From Bubalus kerabau (taxonomy: Eukaryota > Chordata > Mammalia > Artiodactyla > Bovidae), in the NCBI RefSeq assembly GCF_029407905.1, contig NC_073634.1, forward strand, positions 28,905,501 to 28,969,500: a stretch of DNA of 64,000 bases, read 5' to 3'. The notes under the pieces are model-generated. The model was not told where the DNA came from and did no database searches. It saw only the letters and a list, made by a program, of their open reading frames with translations. Position 1 is the stretch's first letter; each line of letters starts with the position of its first letter. Position numbers and translations under genes: made by a program. This document shows positions 11,128 through 24,990 of the stretch, piece by piece.

Positions 11128-12020
11128 GAGTATCAAGTATAAAATTATTTCATTCTATGTGCCACATTTTTAGGGAAAATTATACAATTTTATAAAATTA
11201 TAACATTTTAGGGAAAATTATTGGTTATTTTAGATATACTGCCTTAAAGCAACACTACTGATGCCCCCCGCCCCCACCTGCACCCAGGTAAAAAGGTCAA
11301 TAGTTATCTCCCAGAGTTTCCATATAATCAGTAGATATTGCTTTTTGTCATAACACTTTAAATTTATAGAGTAGCTATTTTGTTATTCTTCAGAAGAATT
11401 TTTGGCTTAAATATTTCATAATGAATCTGAAAGTTAACAGGAAATATAAACAGAGAGCAAGTTAATTCTAAGGCACTGATTATATTACCTTTTTTTTTTG
11501 CCTTTGTTAAGACTAAGTAAATATTATTAATTTAGAGTAACTGAGTCTTTTGCTCTCTTTAACAGTTTCCATGGGACTATGGCCTATCTGCTGTTTATGT
11601 TGCTTAAATCCAGCTTATCCTTTGTCATTGAGCCATATCCTAAGACTTAAACTGTATTTATATTAACCTAGAAAGAATGTTTCCCCACGAAAAACAATTG
11701 TCAGCTGCAACCAGCTGAACTCTACATTTTAACTTTGTACATTTTTTTCCTCGTGTATTAAATGTGTGGGCTTCACCTGCATAACCATCAAATAAATTGC
11801 TGATAGAAAGAAGAATTGCACATTCTTCCAGAGAAATCCTGGCAATGTTGTAGTACATCTTTATTGTTGTTGTTCATAAATTTTGAAAGCAGTTATGTGC
11901 ATATCAACCCAGTACTGTTTATGAGAAATCTAGTGAGGCAGAAAAGAAGCAAATAGCACATATGGGAGATACTGATATACAGCATTCCTTCTCAACTATC
12001 TGATTAGGCAATTGTATGCA

Positions 12021-12240
12021 TGCACGCATGTATGCTAAGTCCCTTCAGTTGTGTCTGACCCTTTGCGACTCTATGGACTGTAGCCTGCCAGGCTCCTCTG
12101 TCCATGGGATTCTCCAGGCAAGAATACTGGAGTGGGTTGCTGTGCCCTCCTCCAGGGGATCTTCATGACTCAGGGATCAAACCTGTCTCTTGTCTCCTAC
12201 ATTGGCAGGCGGGTTCTTTACCACTAGGGCCACCTGGTAC
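12021..12240 (-). mobile_element. Bov-tA SINE
   Basis: Reverse-oriented, ATGCTAAGTCCCTTCAG to CCACTAGGGCCACCTGG, next to a short GCATGCAC-rich stretch. Confidence 0.9.
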
Positions 12241-12952
12241 AATCTAATACACTAATTTATGCTAACCAAAGAGAAGTGGATAATTTCTCCTGTAGAAGCT
12301 TTGTCTTTTCAGTTATGTCTTTAGGACCCAGTCCCTTGCCTGTATTTGATTCAGTTTTGGTAGGAGTTAGATTTAAATTTCCTCCTAATATGTTGGCTAA
12401 TCTACTTTTCTTACAGTTGGTTCTTAGCATCCAAGTCATTTCTGGTGCTTAATAAATAACTACTCAAGCATCCTAATATTTAGGACCATGGAATGATTGG
12501 CTTTGTTTTATGGAAAACTATTTAACGGTGTTTCTTTTCACTTTCAGTGAGAATGGGTCTGGCCTTACTACATAAATTATGGAGCACTCTGCTGAAAAAA
12601 CTGTTTAAAGTAGGATTAGAATCATTAATTTGCAATAATTTTATATAACTGGAAAATAGTATGGGATTCAAACTACCCTTAACCATTTTTTTTGTTGTAT
12701 TTTGGAATGATTTGATTTGATATTTGATTAAGCATCTTTGTCACATAATTGCAATACTTATATAGGAATAGAAACTTTCACTCCCCACTCAAAAACATAG
12801 TCACATATCGATTACCTGTAGTGGAAGAGGGAGGGAAGAGGTTAGAGGTAGGAAAAGGGAAATATTGATATGGATAGTTACAATGGGAGCAATATTTGCA
12901 GCTTCTGCTTTCTCCAGTATAGGCAAGAAAATGGAAAATATCATTGGGAGCT

Positions 12953-13580
12953 GTGTCAGGGTCCCCAGCACCAGCCTCGGGCTTGGTGATTCACAGAAAG
13001 TCATAGAATCCTGAAAAGCTGTTATACTAGTGGTTTCAGTTTAATACAGTAAAAGTACAGAGCAACTTCAGCAAAGGAAAAACGCACACAGGGAGAGTCC
13101 AGGAGACACCAGGTATGAGCTTCTAGTAGTCCTCGCATAGTGGAGTTGCGCAGGAATGTTCTTGATTCTTCCATCAGTGATGTAGGCAGCACATATGACA
13201 CATTGCCAGCCAGGATTGGTCATCCAAGCCTAGGCATCCATAATTTTTATTCCATGCCTACAAGACCCCCTCCCCCGGTCAGTCTTATAGGCATGGAATG
13301 CGTACCCACTTTAGCTACTCAACCTCCAACCTTTCCAGAGATCAAACTGATACAACATGGCCCATGACCCACATAAACAAAAAAGGCATTCGCTATAAAT
13401 CACATTGTGAGCATGAACTAACTGGTGTGACACAATATATCAGATATATAAAGAAAATCTTATCAGGAAGAATATTCCAGGGGCTCAGAGGTTCTTTCCC
13501 AAAAGACAGTGAAGGGCAAGTTCTTTCTTTTGGAATGTATAGGGTTTGAGTACTCCAAGCCTGCTACATTAGCCCTTGAC
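12953..13580. mobile_element. Ancient solo-LTR-like repeat
   Basis: Begins at about TGTCAGGGTCCCCAGCACC and ends near CTCCAAGCCTGCTACA, resembling an old mammalian retroviral-type LTR. No internal gag/pol remnants are visible. Open frames in it are short and incidental. Family not assigned. Confidence 0.45.
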
Positions 13581-13811
13581 TGCACAAAAGCTCACCATCA
13601 ACAAGACTTTGGGGAAATGGCTGAGGAATGTGCTGAGGGGGTTGATGTAACTAGAGGCTCTCCTGAAGTAAAAGAGAAAAGTAGCCTGAAAATACAAAGC
13701 ATTCCTCGCTGGAATCCATGTATTGATAATTGCAAGGGTTTATATAATAACTAATTTAAATTCTTTTAGTGTTTATTATTGACCAGTCTCTGAGTAGTTA
13801 AAATTTTTCTA

Positions 13812-14024
13812 TGTACTTGTGTGCTCAGTCGTGTATGACTCTTTGCAACTCTGTGCAGTGTAGCCCGCCAGGCTCCTCCATCCATGGGATTTCCGGCAAG
13901 AATACTGGAGTGGGATGCCATTTCCTCCTCTAGCGGATCTTCCTGACCCAGGGATAAAACCACATCTCCTGTGTCTTCTGCCTTGGCAGGCGATTCTTTA
14001 CCACTGAGCCACCAGGGAATCATT
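13812..14024 (-). mobile_element. Bov-tA SINE
   Basis: Reverse-oriented, GTGTGCTCAGTCGTGTATG to ACTGAGCCACCAGGGAA. Confidence 0.9.
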
Positions 14025-14042
14025 TTTATATGGTTCAAGTTA

Positions 14043-14525
14043 AGTGAATGGAAGAAGATCTGGCCTATTTTCTGTGTACTTGTAGTAAGATACTTTAAAG
14101 GCTGCTTTATCTGTAAGCTTCTTAGCTTTTCTGTAGACCTCCTTATTCACATTAATTGCCAAGGAAAGCTGGTGAATCTTCTGGAACTTGGTTTCAACAG
14201 GACCCTTTGGTAGGAAGGTTGTCTGTAACAACTTTGTGATTTCTCTCCCAAGGAGATTTTGCCACTTCTGTCAGTATTTTTCTTGCCCAGGAAAGTTGTT
14301 TATCTAAAAGTCATAGTCTAATGAAACAGTTGTACAAGGCAAAGATGTAGCGAAGGAGCTCTGACTGTAGCATTCATTCATAAAATGAGAACACCTTTCA
14401 AGTTGGATGTGTTTTTCAGGGAAGAAGAGTTCTCCCAAGTCATAGTTTTCCAGAACTGTAGATCTTTTCTAAGTAATAGTAGGACAGTTTTATGTGGCAG
14501 CCCAATGTCCATAGGGTGACTTCTC
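14043..14525 (-). pseudogene. Possible antisense processed pseudogene, unrecognised
   Basis: On the minus strand 14231-14043 gives a lysine-rich, normal-looking protein tail (TTFLPKGPVETKFQKIHQLS, later RKAKKLTDKAAFKVSYYKY) ending at a stop. Upstream to about 14525 the reverse strand keeps coding-like composition but has stops in every frame. That fits the 3' end of a decayed retrocopy. I do not recognise the parent gene, and no poly(A) tail is clear because a Bov-tA lies just beyond. Confidence 0.35.
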
Positions 14526-16080
14526 CAGCTTAATAAAAGGAGATTGTAGATGTAGGTCTGGTAATATTTACTTTTATTTGTATTTAGTTAATTTTGTTTT
14601 TCTGGAGTTTTATGATCTATTACTTCCTCCTTGGAGAACTACCATTTTGCACTTGGCCTCTGATTTCTTTCCTTGCTCCCAAAGCTTCAGAATACCCAGT
14701 GTGAAACTGACTATACGATCCTAAGACTGACCTTTGGTATTTACTGTCCAGCTCTCTGTCTGGCTCTGGCTTTTTTCAGGACATCTCTGAAATAGGCCTT
14801 TGTCCTTGACCTCTTGTTCTGAAGTTCCTGCAAAAAGCCTGCTATATTATGTTAAAAAATCTAAATCTTAAAGTTACTTAAAATTGTCATTTGGATTGTA
14901 GAATACATTTTTTCTCCTATTTTTTTGGATCTACTTTTATTTTCATAGTTTCCAGCCATGTGAGTGGTATTTAAATAGGACAGTTTTGGCATTTGAGTTG
15001 AATTTACATTTATATAGTGAACTCACAAATGAAACTTTGTACTCGTGGTTAAAAAAACAAAACTGAACTAACCTTAACACCTCCTTCTAGGAATCCTCAT
15101 TAATCAAGTATTTTTGAGCTTTAAGTAAGTCCATTGTGATTTTTCAGAAATATTTTAATAGCTTAAGATTTTTCATCTTAGCTATCATCTGTAATTTCTA
15201 AAATGCCCTTATATGTTTTTCTTTTTGTCCCCTATAATCTGAAACATGACTAAAATTACATTCTTACGTACTGGGAGTATATAGAATAAAAGTCTTAATA
15301 TTGTGTATGGTGCCCAGTACTTTATTTTCTTTCTTACTAATATTAACATCACACATATCTCTTCAAAGATTTTATGTACCCAGATGTGTTTTGCAGAATA
15401 TCCAAGCAGAGCCAGTATGTACATTAGATATTAAAGTGAAGCACTGCAGCCCCTGGTCATATAGCGATCTCTTCTGTCTTGCTTTATTTTGCCCATTAGC
15501 TTTATTGCCATCTGTAACATACTGTGTCATTTTTAGTCTTTATTGTATTTGTGATCTCTCTTACCTACTAGAAGGTAACTTCTATGCAGGTAGAGATTGG
15601 GGGGCGGGGTCTGCTTTATTAAAACTGATGTCTTCTTAGGACCTGGACTAGGCCTGGCTCTTGGCGAGTGTTCATTGAATATTTGTTAAAGTGTTGAATC
15701 AGTAAATCCTCACAGAATGTACTCTCCTACCTCTATCTTCAGTGTCTTTTTTACTTTCTATGACTTCATCATTGAGGTTTTGAGGTTCGTTTTCCATCGA
15801 AAATATGTGTCTTTTTCACCTGAAGTTCATCTTTTTTTCCCTAGGGTGTGTTATTATACTAGGTCCTCCAATCTGAGTGTTATCTCACCATTCAACTTTT
15901 TTATTTGATATTCTTACTTTTTTTAAATATGAAAAAATGAGGGCTGGAAACTTTCCGACTCTATGCTTATATGATAGTTTGCATATTATCATAGATCTAA
16001 TTAACATGTACATTTCCTTACATGACCACAATATTCTGAAAATCTTTTTTTAAAATTAATTCATTTATTTTATTTATTTT

Positions 16081-16288
16081 CTTTTTTTTTTTTAATTTTA
16101 TTTTATTTTTAAACTTTACATGACTGTATTAGTTTTGCCAAATATCAAAATGAATCCGCCACAGGTATTGGAGGCTAATTACTTTACAATATTGTAGTAG
16201 TTTTTGCCATACATTGGCATGAATCAGCCATGGGTGTACATGTGTTCCCCATGTTGAACACCCCTCCCCCCTCCCTCCCCATCCCATC
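16081..16288 (-). mobile_element. Ruminant L1 3' end
   Basis: A T run (the inverted A-tail), then GGAGGCTAATTACTTTACAA and CATTGGCATGAATCAGCCAT, ending in a C-rich CCCTCCC stretch. Same 3' UTR as the element at 1413-2130, heavily 5'-truncated. Confidence 0.8.
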
Positions 16289-16498
16289 CTGAAAATCTTT
16301 TATGTATCCTCATATACCTCTGAATTAGCATCACTTGGGAAAATAGTCTAGTCTTTAAACTTTATAGTTGTTAAATGCATTAAAACTGTTCACCATTTTC
16401 TTTTTTATGATATCTTTTAGGAATCTATTTAATGTTAAAGTAATACTATGATAAATTAAGTACATGCATAGTTTTAATATTTTCTCCTCTGAATTTAG

Positions 16499-16648
16499 GT
16501 ACAAGTTATGGAAGAGAAGTTAAAAGCAGCTAATATTCAAACCAGTGAATCAGAGACAAGGTTGTATAAAAAGTGTCAAGATCTGGAAACTCTAATACAG
16601 GAAAAAGAAGACACCATTCAAAACTTGGAACTGCAACTTGAAGAGCAG
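16499..16648 (+). CDS. PLEKHH2: PLEKHH2 exon w2: coiled coil
   Basis: 150 nt, 50 codons, phase 0 at both ends; acceptor AATTTAG, donor GTTAGG. It encodes VQVMEEKLKAANIQTSESET continuing to NLELQLEEQ, a heptad-patterned charged helix. Segment residues 22-71. The frame stays open about 22 codons into the intron, then stops. Together with w3 and w4 it lies between two inverted BovB copies. Confidence 0.96.
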
Positions 16649-18586
<1,938 letters not shown>

Positions 18587-18668
18587 TTGGAATTGGAGAA
18601 TCAGAATCTTCGTTTGATCAACCAAAACCAAACTGAAGAGATAAAAACAATACAGTCAAAACTACAAG
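18587..18668 (+). CDS. PLEKHH2: PLEKHH2 exon w4: end of coiled coil
   Basis: 82 nt, 27 codons plus one base, phase 0 in and phase 1 out; acceptor TTTTAG, donor GTATGA. It encodes LELENQNLRLINQNQTEEIK followed by TIQSKLQ. Segment residues 100-126. Skipping w2-w4 would remove 316 nt and break the frame. Confidence 0.96.
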
Positions 18669-18724
18669 GTATGAGCACTTGACTAAGGTAGCCTAATTTG
18701 ATTATTTGCCTATGTAGAATTTTA

Positions 18725-18850
18725 CTGTTGAGCACTTGAAATATGACTTGTGCAACTTAAGGAACTGAACTTTACATTTTACTTATTTTGAATTGATTTA
18801 AATTTAAATAGCCACATGTCCGTATGAGCACAGCTAGACAGTAGTGAATA
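18725..18850. mobile_element. Ancient hAT-type fossil, second copy
   Basis: TTGAGCACTTGAAATATGAC and AATAGCCACATGTCCGTATG place it in the same old non-autonomous family as 4010-4296, apparently in the other orientation. Confidence 0.5.
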
Positions 18851-19261
18851 ACCCAAAGAGGGTAATTTGAACATTTAATTTTGGGGTATGTTTACTTAAT
18901 CAGTCTTGTTGTTTTCTATTTTCACTTTATACCATTGTGCTCATTGATGATTGAAATTCTTACAACCTGAATATTTTGTGCAAAGTTTTATGTGAATAAA
19001 CTCTTTGCATTTTCCAATGGTTAGGCCTGTTTTCTTTTTAACTCCAAAGCCAAAGGATGGATGGTAGAGTTAAAGATAGAGATTTACTTATTAATATGCT
19101 ATTGGTGTGATAGCCGCGCAAGTACACATATAGCTGATGTGAAGGTAGGTCACCAAGATATTTAGCTTGTGCTTCTTAGACCGATGGCCTAGGATAGTGC
19201 TTTTCAAACTTTTATTTAGCAGCAGACCCCTTTCTTTTTTTAATGAGTGACTTTTTAAAAA

Positions 19262-19388
19262 ACAAGTTTAATTTATTTTTTAGATTTTTGGTTGTACCCT
19301 ATGGCATGTGGGATCTTAGTTCCCTGACTAGGGATTGAACCCACACCCCCTGCATTGGAAGGCAGAGTCTGGACTGCTGGGGAAGTCT
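19262..19388 (-). mobile_element. CHR-type SINE, partial
   Basis: Reverse orientation: GGCATGTGGGATCTTAGTTC, CAGGGATTGAACC-like words and a GGACTGCTGGGGAAGTC end. Confidence 0.7.
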
Positions 19389-19710
19389 TAGAAGAACCCT
19401 TTTTAAAACATTTTTTTCCTGTAGAATCTTAAGGGATATAATTGGTAAAAATTGTATTGGGTTATGGGTCCAGAGTTCTGCAGACCTGGTCTCACCCAGG
19501 CCTCTTCTTGCATTTCTTGCCTTTTCTTGTTTCTCTGCAACATTTCCACAAAGCCCTGGAGTTTTGTAGAATGCATTGGAAGAATACTGGTGTGGTAGAA
19601 AGAACTTGGGCTTTGAAATAAACTTTAATGCCCCACAATTTAATAGCTGTGTTTTATCTCCAATTTTCTTCCTACATCAGTAAAATGGTGATTTTAATAG
19701 TGTCTAACTC

Positions 19711-19905
19711 AGACAGTTAAGTGTCTGTCTACAATATGGGAGACCTGGGTTCGATCCCTGGGTTGGGAAGATCCCCTGGAGAAGGAAATGGCAGTCCACT
19801 CCAATACTATTGACTGGAAAATCCCATGGACAGAGGAGCCTGGTAGGCTACAGTCCATGGGGTTGCAAAGAGTCGGACACGACTGAGCAACTTCACTTAG
19901 TTTCA
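19711..19905 (+). mobile_element. Bov-tA SINE
   Basis: Forward, most of the element from the tRNA-derived part (GACCTGGGTTCGATCCCTGG) to GAGCAACTTCACTTAG. Confidence 0.9.
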
Positions 19906-20106
19906 TGGGGGGCATTGATTATAGGATGTGTGAAAGCATTTTGTCTACTGCATGTTAGTATCTACTGCTGTCATTCTGTAAAGGGAAAAGACTCCTATTT
20001 TCTCTGTCTTAATATTTCTGATATGAGATGTGTGCAAGTTTTTCCTACACTAAGCAATTATCCAGTTCTCAACAGACACCATCTGGGTGTCCTACAAATT
20101 TAACTC

Positions 20107-20837
20107 ACTTTGACATTATCTACTTGGATAGTATCAGATCCCTCAGCCCCACAACACTACCCACCTCCACCCTGATCAGGCACCGAACACACACACAAAT
20201 ACAGAGGGATATTCTTGCTTCTGTCCAACAGACTGTAAATCCAAGCTTCCCAAGATCCCTTTCTTGGGTTCAATAATTTGCTAAAAAGGGTCACAGAACT
20301 CAGTTTACTGCCTAGATTACTGGTTTATTACAAAGGATGTAATTCAAGGAGACCCAGATAGAAGAGATGCATAGGGCAAGATACAGGAGGAGGGGCACAG
20401 AACTTCCGGGCTCTCAGCAGATAAGACACCCTCCCAGCACCTCCATGTGTTCACCAACTCGGAGCATCCCGAACCCTATCCTTTTGAGATTTTACAGAGG
20501 TTTCCCTATGTAGGGATGCATGATTAATGAAATCATTGGCCACTGGTGAGCAATTCAACCTCCAGCCCCTTTCTTCCTCCCCTTAGGTCAGAGGTAGGGG
20601 GTGGAGGGTGAGGCTGAAATTTCTAACCCTCTCATGATTTGGTTGGTTCCCCTGGCAACCCCATCCTGAGGCCATCTCAGGGCTTTCCAGAAATCACCTC
20701 ATTAATATATATTCAGAAGTGTTTGAAAGGGCTTGTTATGAAAACAAAAGACACTTTTAGGAAATTCCAAGGGTTTTAGGAGCTGTGTGCCAGGAACCAT
20801 GGATGAAGACCAAAATATATTTCTTATGTAACACATT
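20107..20837. mobile_element. Ancient solo-LTR-like repeat
   Basis: Contains CTGGTTTATTACAAAGGATG, a long GC-richer middle, and ends near AGGAACCATGG and CTTATGTAACACA. It looks like an old mammalian LTR, possibly in minus orientation because TTTATT would be its inverted poly(A) signal. No internal retroviral sequence. Family not assigned. Confidence 0.45.
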
Positions 20838-21051
20838 TCCTCTACCTATATAATGAAAAAAATTGGTGTTCCTCTGGAATTCCACATTTATAAGTAAAGC
20901 TTTAGGTCTTTATGTTGTTCACCCTCTTTGAAATAGATTGTATGTACTAAGCCTAATCACAAAATGCTATTTCCCTGATACTTTTGGCTTGCAATTCTAG
21001 TCCTCACTGGTAGCCTCTTAGTTTTGGAGGCTAAGGATTATTGATCCTTGG

Positions 21052-22070
21052 AACCTAGGTGTTGCTGGACCTGCCTCTTGAGAAATTTGTATGCAGGTCA
21101 GGAAGCAACAGTTAGAACTGGACATGGAACAACAGACTGGTTCCAAATAGGAAAAGGAGCACGTCAAGGCTGTATATTGTCACCCTGCTTATTTAACTTA
21201 TATGTAGAGTACATCATGAGAAACGCTGGACTGGAAGAAACACAAGCTGGAATCAAGATTGCCGGGAGAAATATCAATAACCTCAGATATGCAGATGACA
21301 CCACCCTTATGGCAGAAAGTGAAGAGGAACTAAAAAGCCTCTTGTTGAAAGTGAAAGTGGAGAGTGAAAAAGTTGGCTTAAAGCTCAACATTCAGAAAAC
21401 TAAGATCATGGAATCCGGTCCCATCACTTCATGGGAAATAGATGTGGAAACAGTGTCAGACTTTGTTTTTCTGGGCTCCAAAATCAATGCAGATGGTGTC
21501 TGCAAACATGAAATTAAAAGACGCTTACTCCTGGAAGGAAAGTTATGACCAACCTAGATAGCATATTCAAAAGCAGAGACATTACTTTGCCAACAAAGCC
21601 CGTCTAGTCAAGGCTATTGTTTTTCCTGTGGTCATGTATGGATGTGAGAGTTGGACTGTGAAGAAGGCTGAGCGCCGAAGACTTGATGCTTTTGAACTGT
21701 GGTGTTGGAGAAGACTCCTGAGAGTCCCTTGGACTGCAAGGAGATGCAACCAGTCCATTCTGAAGGAGATCAGCCCTGGGATTTCTTTGGAAGGAATGAT
21801 GCTAAAGCTGAAACTCCAGTCCTTTGGCCACGTCATGCGAAGAGTTGACTCATTGGAAAAGACTCTGATGCTGGGAGGGATTGGGGGCAGGAGGAGAAGG
21901 GGACGACAGAGGATGAGATGGCTGGATGGCCTCACCGACTGGATGGACGTGAGTCTGAGTGAACTCCGGAAGTTGGTGATGGACAGGGAGGCCTGGCGTG
22001 CTGTGATTCATGGGGTCGCAAAGAGTTGGACACGACTGAGCGACTGATCTGATCTGATCTGATCTGATAT
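21052..22070 (+). mobile_element. RTE-BovB LINE 3' part (reverse transcriptase remnant)
   Basis: Forward, 5'-truncated BovB. 21048-21548 encodes a reverse transcriptase fragment with RQGCILSPCLFNLY and YADDTTLMAESEEE. After a frame break 21628-22047 encodes the C-terminal part with GGRRRRGRQRMRWLDG and ends in the (TGATC)n tail at about 22046-22069. The missing 5' part and the frame break make it non-autonomous. It is the opposite-strand partner of 7866-8822. Confidence 0.93.
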
Positions 22071-22395
22071 AGATATGATATAATACTTTCAAAATATCGA
22101 TGTGTATATGTGATTATTAAAATATCATGAATTAGTTCTGTGAGTTCTATGGTCAATATGAGAATATTAAAAGATATATCTGAAGGAGGACACTGTTTAA
22201 AGATATTTTTGTGTCTTTACTCAATTATCAGTTACTATTTAACTTTACCCTTTGGTGCTCTTTCGGAGTTGGGAATTTAATTTCTTGGAAACTTTTCTTA
22301 CTATCACTGAAAACTCCATGTTTTTAATCTTATAAGCAGCAGTGCTACAAGTCCCAGAAGATGAATTAAACCCATGATTAGATGCTTTCTATCAG

Positions 22396-22693
22396 GCTTC
22401 CCTGATAGCTCAGTTGGTAAAGAATCCGCCTGCAGTGCAGGAGACCCTGGTTTGATTCCTGGGTCAGGAAGATCCCCTGGAGAAGGGATAGGCTGCCCAC
22501 TCCAGTATTCTTGGGCTTGCCTTGTGGCTCAGCTGGTAAATAATCTGCCTGCATTGCAGGAGACCTGGGTTTGATCCCTGGGTTGGGAAGATACCCCGGA
22601 GAAGGGAAAGGCTACCCACTCCAGTATTCTGACCTGGAGAATCCATGGGATCACAAGGAGTTGGACACAACTGAGCGACTTTCACTTTCACTA
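22396..22693 (+). mobile_element. Bov-tA SINE, two units in tandem
   Basis: A first unit (GCTTCCCTGATAGCTCAG to CCACTCCAGTATTCTTG) is cut after its core and followed at about 22513 by a second, nearly complete unit ending GAGCGACTTTCACTTTCACT. Either a dimer-like copy or insertion of one SINE into another. Confidence 0.88.
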
Positions 22694-23362
22694 GGTGCTT
22701 GAGTAATCGCTCACCTAGCTATCTGAATTCTCTGTCTAGAAACTTCCCCCTCCCCTTTTTTCCCTCTAAGTGATTAAGGTTCTCCATATCATGGTCATAG
22801 ACTAAGCCCCTTTGTTTGCTGTCCTATGAGAAGCACACTGACAGCTATGATAAGCAAAAGTTGTTCCAGTGATCATGTGATATTTGCCCCAGTGATCATC
22901 TAAATTTTCCTGGGTTGTCTTGACAACCAAGATCTCATTCCCATTTTCTCACTATTAGTAGCATTACCCAACAATCAAATTTTATCAGTACATACTTGAT
23001 TGGTATTTACTAGTACTTGGTCCTGCAAGAAGCTGTAACTCTCTAGTTGTTTATATTTATATCTGGATTTTTGTTTGTTTGTGGCTGGTTTGAGAGCTGA
23101 CTACTTTCAAAAGGATTAGAAAGTTTTCTCTTTGCAGTTAAAAAATATTTTGTACCATCAAAATATATAAGCAGATATTAAACATTTGTGTATGGTGCTC
23201 AACATTGAGGGTTCCAAGTTATTATACAGAAATAAAGATGAACTTTAGGCTTTTTTCTGGTTTAAGGAGTGATTTGTCCATGTTTTTACTTATGTTTTGG
23301 TTCTCTGTTTAACAAACTGTTACGAAAAATTCGGATCTTGATTTCGATTAATGGTCTTGCAG

Positions 23363-23545
23363 AAGTTCAAGGAAAGAAGTCAGTTGCTTCCACACCAAAG
23401 CTTTCAGAAGGCCAGCGTCTGAGCAGTCTGACCTTTGGGTGCTTTTTGTCCCGAGCAAGGAGTCCTCCTCAAGTTGTAAAATCTGAGGAAACAAGCAAGA
23501 TATCATCTAAAGAACCTGAGTTCATGGAAGGAAAAGACATAGAAG
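23363..23545 (+). CDS. PLEKHH2: PLEKHH2 exon w5: linker start
   Basis: 183 nt, phase 1 at both ends; acceptor TCTTGCAG, donor GTATTT. Residues begin EVQGKKSVASTPKLSEGQRL and continue through FGCFLSRARSPP to EGKDIE. It follows the coiled coil and opens the Ser/Lys-rich linker. Segment residues 127-187. The frame stays open about 18 codons into the intron before TAA at 23599. Confidence 0.95.
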
Positions 23546-24990
23546 GTATTTATGGACTAGAGGAATTTAACATTTTTTTAAAAGGAAAAATCATTTGTTA
23601 AGATTAATGCGAGTTTCAGATTAGGAGTGTAACCTTCCTATTCATTGTTTATTTAAAATATAAAAAATTATCTAATATTCAATATGAAATTAAATATGAT
23701 GCAGCAAACTCATAAGGAAAAAGAACACCAGATGAAAATTTAGTTAACTGCTTTGATTTCCCTTTATTGCCTCAAAGAAGAAAGTATTTGCCACATGTTC
23801 AAACTCTGGACCTGTGTGCAGATTTGTACCCTTCTTTTAGTCTTAAAGCCCTTCTAAATTTTGCTTTATTTGGCTTCTGGCTTTGTCAACACCAGTGTGA
23901 CTTTTCCCAAATATTTTAGAGAGACTTGAACTTGCATCTTTTCTATTTTCAGCTCCTGCTTCCTTCCTCCAAAGGAGAAAAATTATAGCCCTAAGAGCTG
24001 TCTCTATGCTTGGTTATGAAAACTAGATAATGTTTTTCCGTTCAGAGGGTTCCTTTGGTACTTGCTTTTATGCCATTACGTGGATTTTTTTTTTTTTTTT
24101 TGAGAAGTTATTTTCATTTTTTCCCCACTTTGTAACTTTCTCACTTTCAGTTCAATACAGCTCAGTTCAGCTGAGTTTGCCTGGACTGTAGCTTTTGCTC
24201 ATCTGCAGATTTAACAACCTGCCTGATTCCAATCTGTGGAACCTATATAGCCTTAATTACGAAGATCCTGTCTGTGTTTTCATGTTTTCAAAGTTTTTCT
24301 TTTGTACTCTTCAAACTAAATTTTAAGTTTATTGTTTATGAAGTCAATGGTTCATTCTATTAGTTATGTTATAAACAAAAATAAACCATGTCTAAAGACA
24401 TTTTTAAAGACTGTTATTTTTATTATAAAGATACATTTTGTAGTTATGATTAAACCAAAAGTAGTAGAGTGAGTAAAGTTTTTCTCTGTGTACGTTTTCT
24501 TTATGGTTTTGCACATTTCATGTATTGAAGCTTGGGAATAAAGGTTTTTTTAAACAATAGCTTTATATTTATTATGTTTAAATTTACTTATGATTTTGAA
24601 ATTTGGTAGAAAGGGTTGTTATTTTTTTTGCTTCTAAAATAGAATTTTTCTAGTGGCTGCTATCTTTGATAGTCAGTGTGGCCCTGTTTTTCATTTTGCT
24701 TCTTGTATTATCTCTCCTTGGTCTAATGTCAGTTTTTTCCTCCTTGTTTCTTTGTAAAAAGTAGTTTCATTTTGATACTATTCTGTTGAGTGTAAGGGCA
24801 TTGTAGTCTATAGGAAGCTTACAGTTTTCAAACTTGGGTTTAAAAAAGACATTGAACTAAAAAAGGGTAATGTAAATCAACTTGATTCAAATGAAAATTC
24901 CAGTCTGTACAGTGTAGATACATAAAGCTAAATATACAGAAAGATTGTATGATTAAAGACAGCGTGCCAATATACTGTATGCTTTTCTAG
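23546..24990 (+). other. PLEKHH2: Intron after w5
   Basis: About 1.4 kb, T-rich, with a T18 run near 24088-24106. No SINE or LINE recognisable. Confidence 0.8.

Larger units (their letters stand above)
7101..16498 (+). other. PLEKHH2: Intron after w1 (9.4 kb)
   Basis: Holds Bov-tA SINEs, an inverted BovB 3' part (7866-8822), CHR SINE (9295-9620), an old L1-like stretch (9640-9950), an LTR-like fossil (12953-13580), an antisense coding-like patch (14043-14525) and an L1 3' end (16081-16288). A pyrimidine-rich CCCTT run sits at about 10587-10640. I see nothing definite in 8834-9290, 11130-12010, 12245-12950 and 14530-16060. Confidence 0.8.
18669..23362 (+). other. PLEKHH2: Intron after w4 (4.7 kb)
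   Basis: Holds an hAT fossil (18725-18850), CHR SINE (19262-19388), Bov-tA SINEs (19711-19905, 22396-22693), an LTR-like fossil (20107-20837) and a forward BovB (21052-22070). Nothing definite in 18850-19260 or 22700-23360. Confidence 0.85.

Noticed and set aside
21048..22047. Two plus-strand frames of 166 and 139 residues as a reverse transcriptase gene
   Set aside because: Same reason: BovB 3' part, frame broken between the two, ends in the (TGATC)n LINE tail.
22396..22693. tRNA-like sequences in the SINE heads
   Set aside because: Bov-tA and CHR SINEs derive from tRNA and keep box-like words, but no intact cloverleaf gene is present in any copy.
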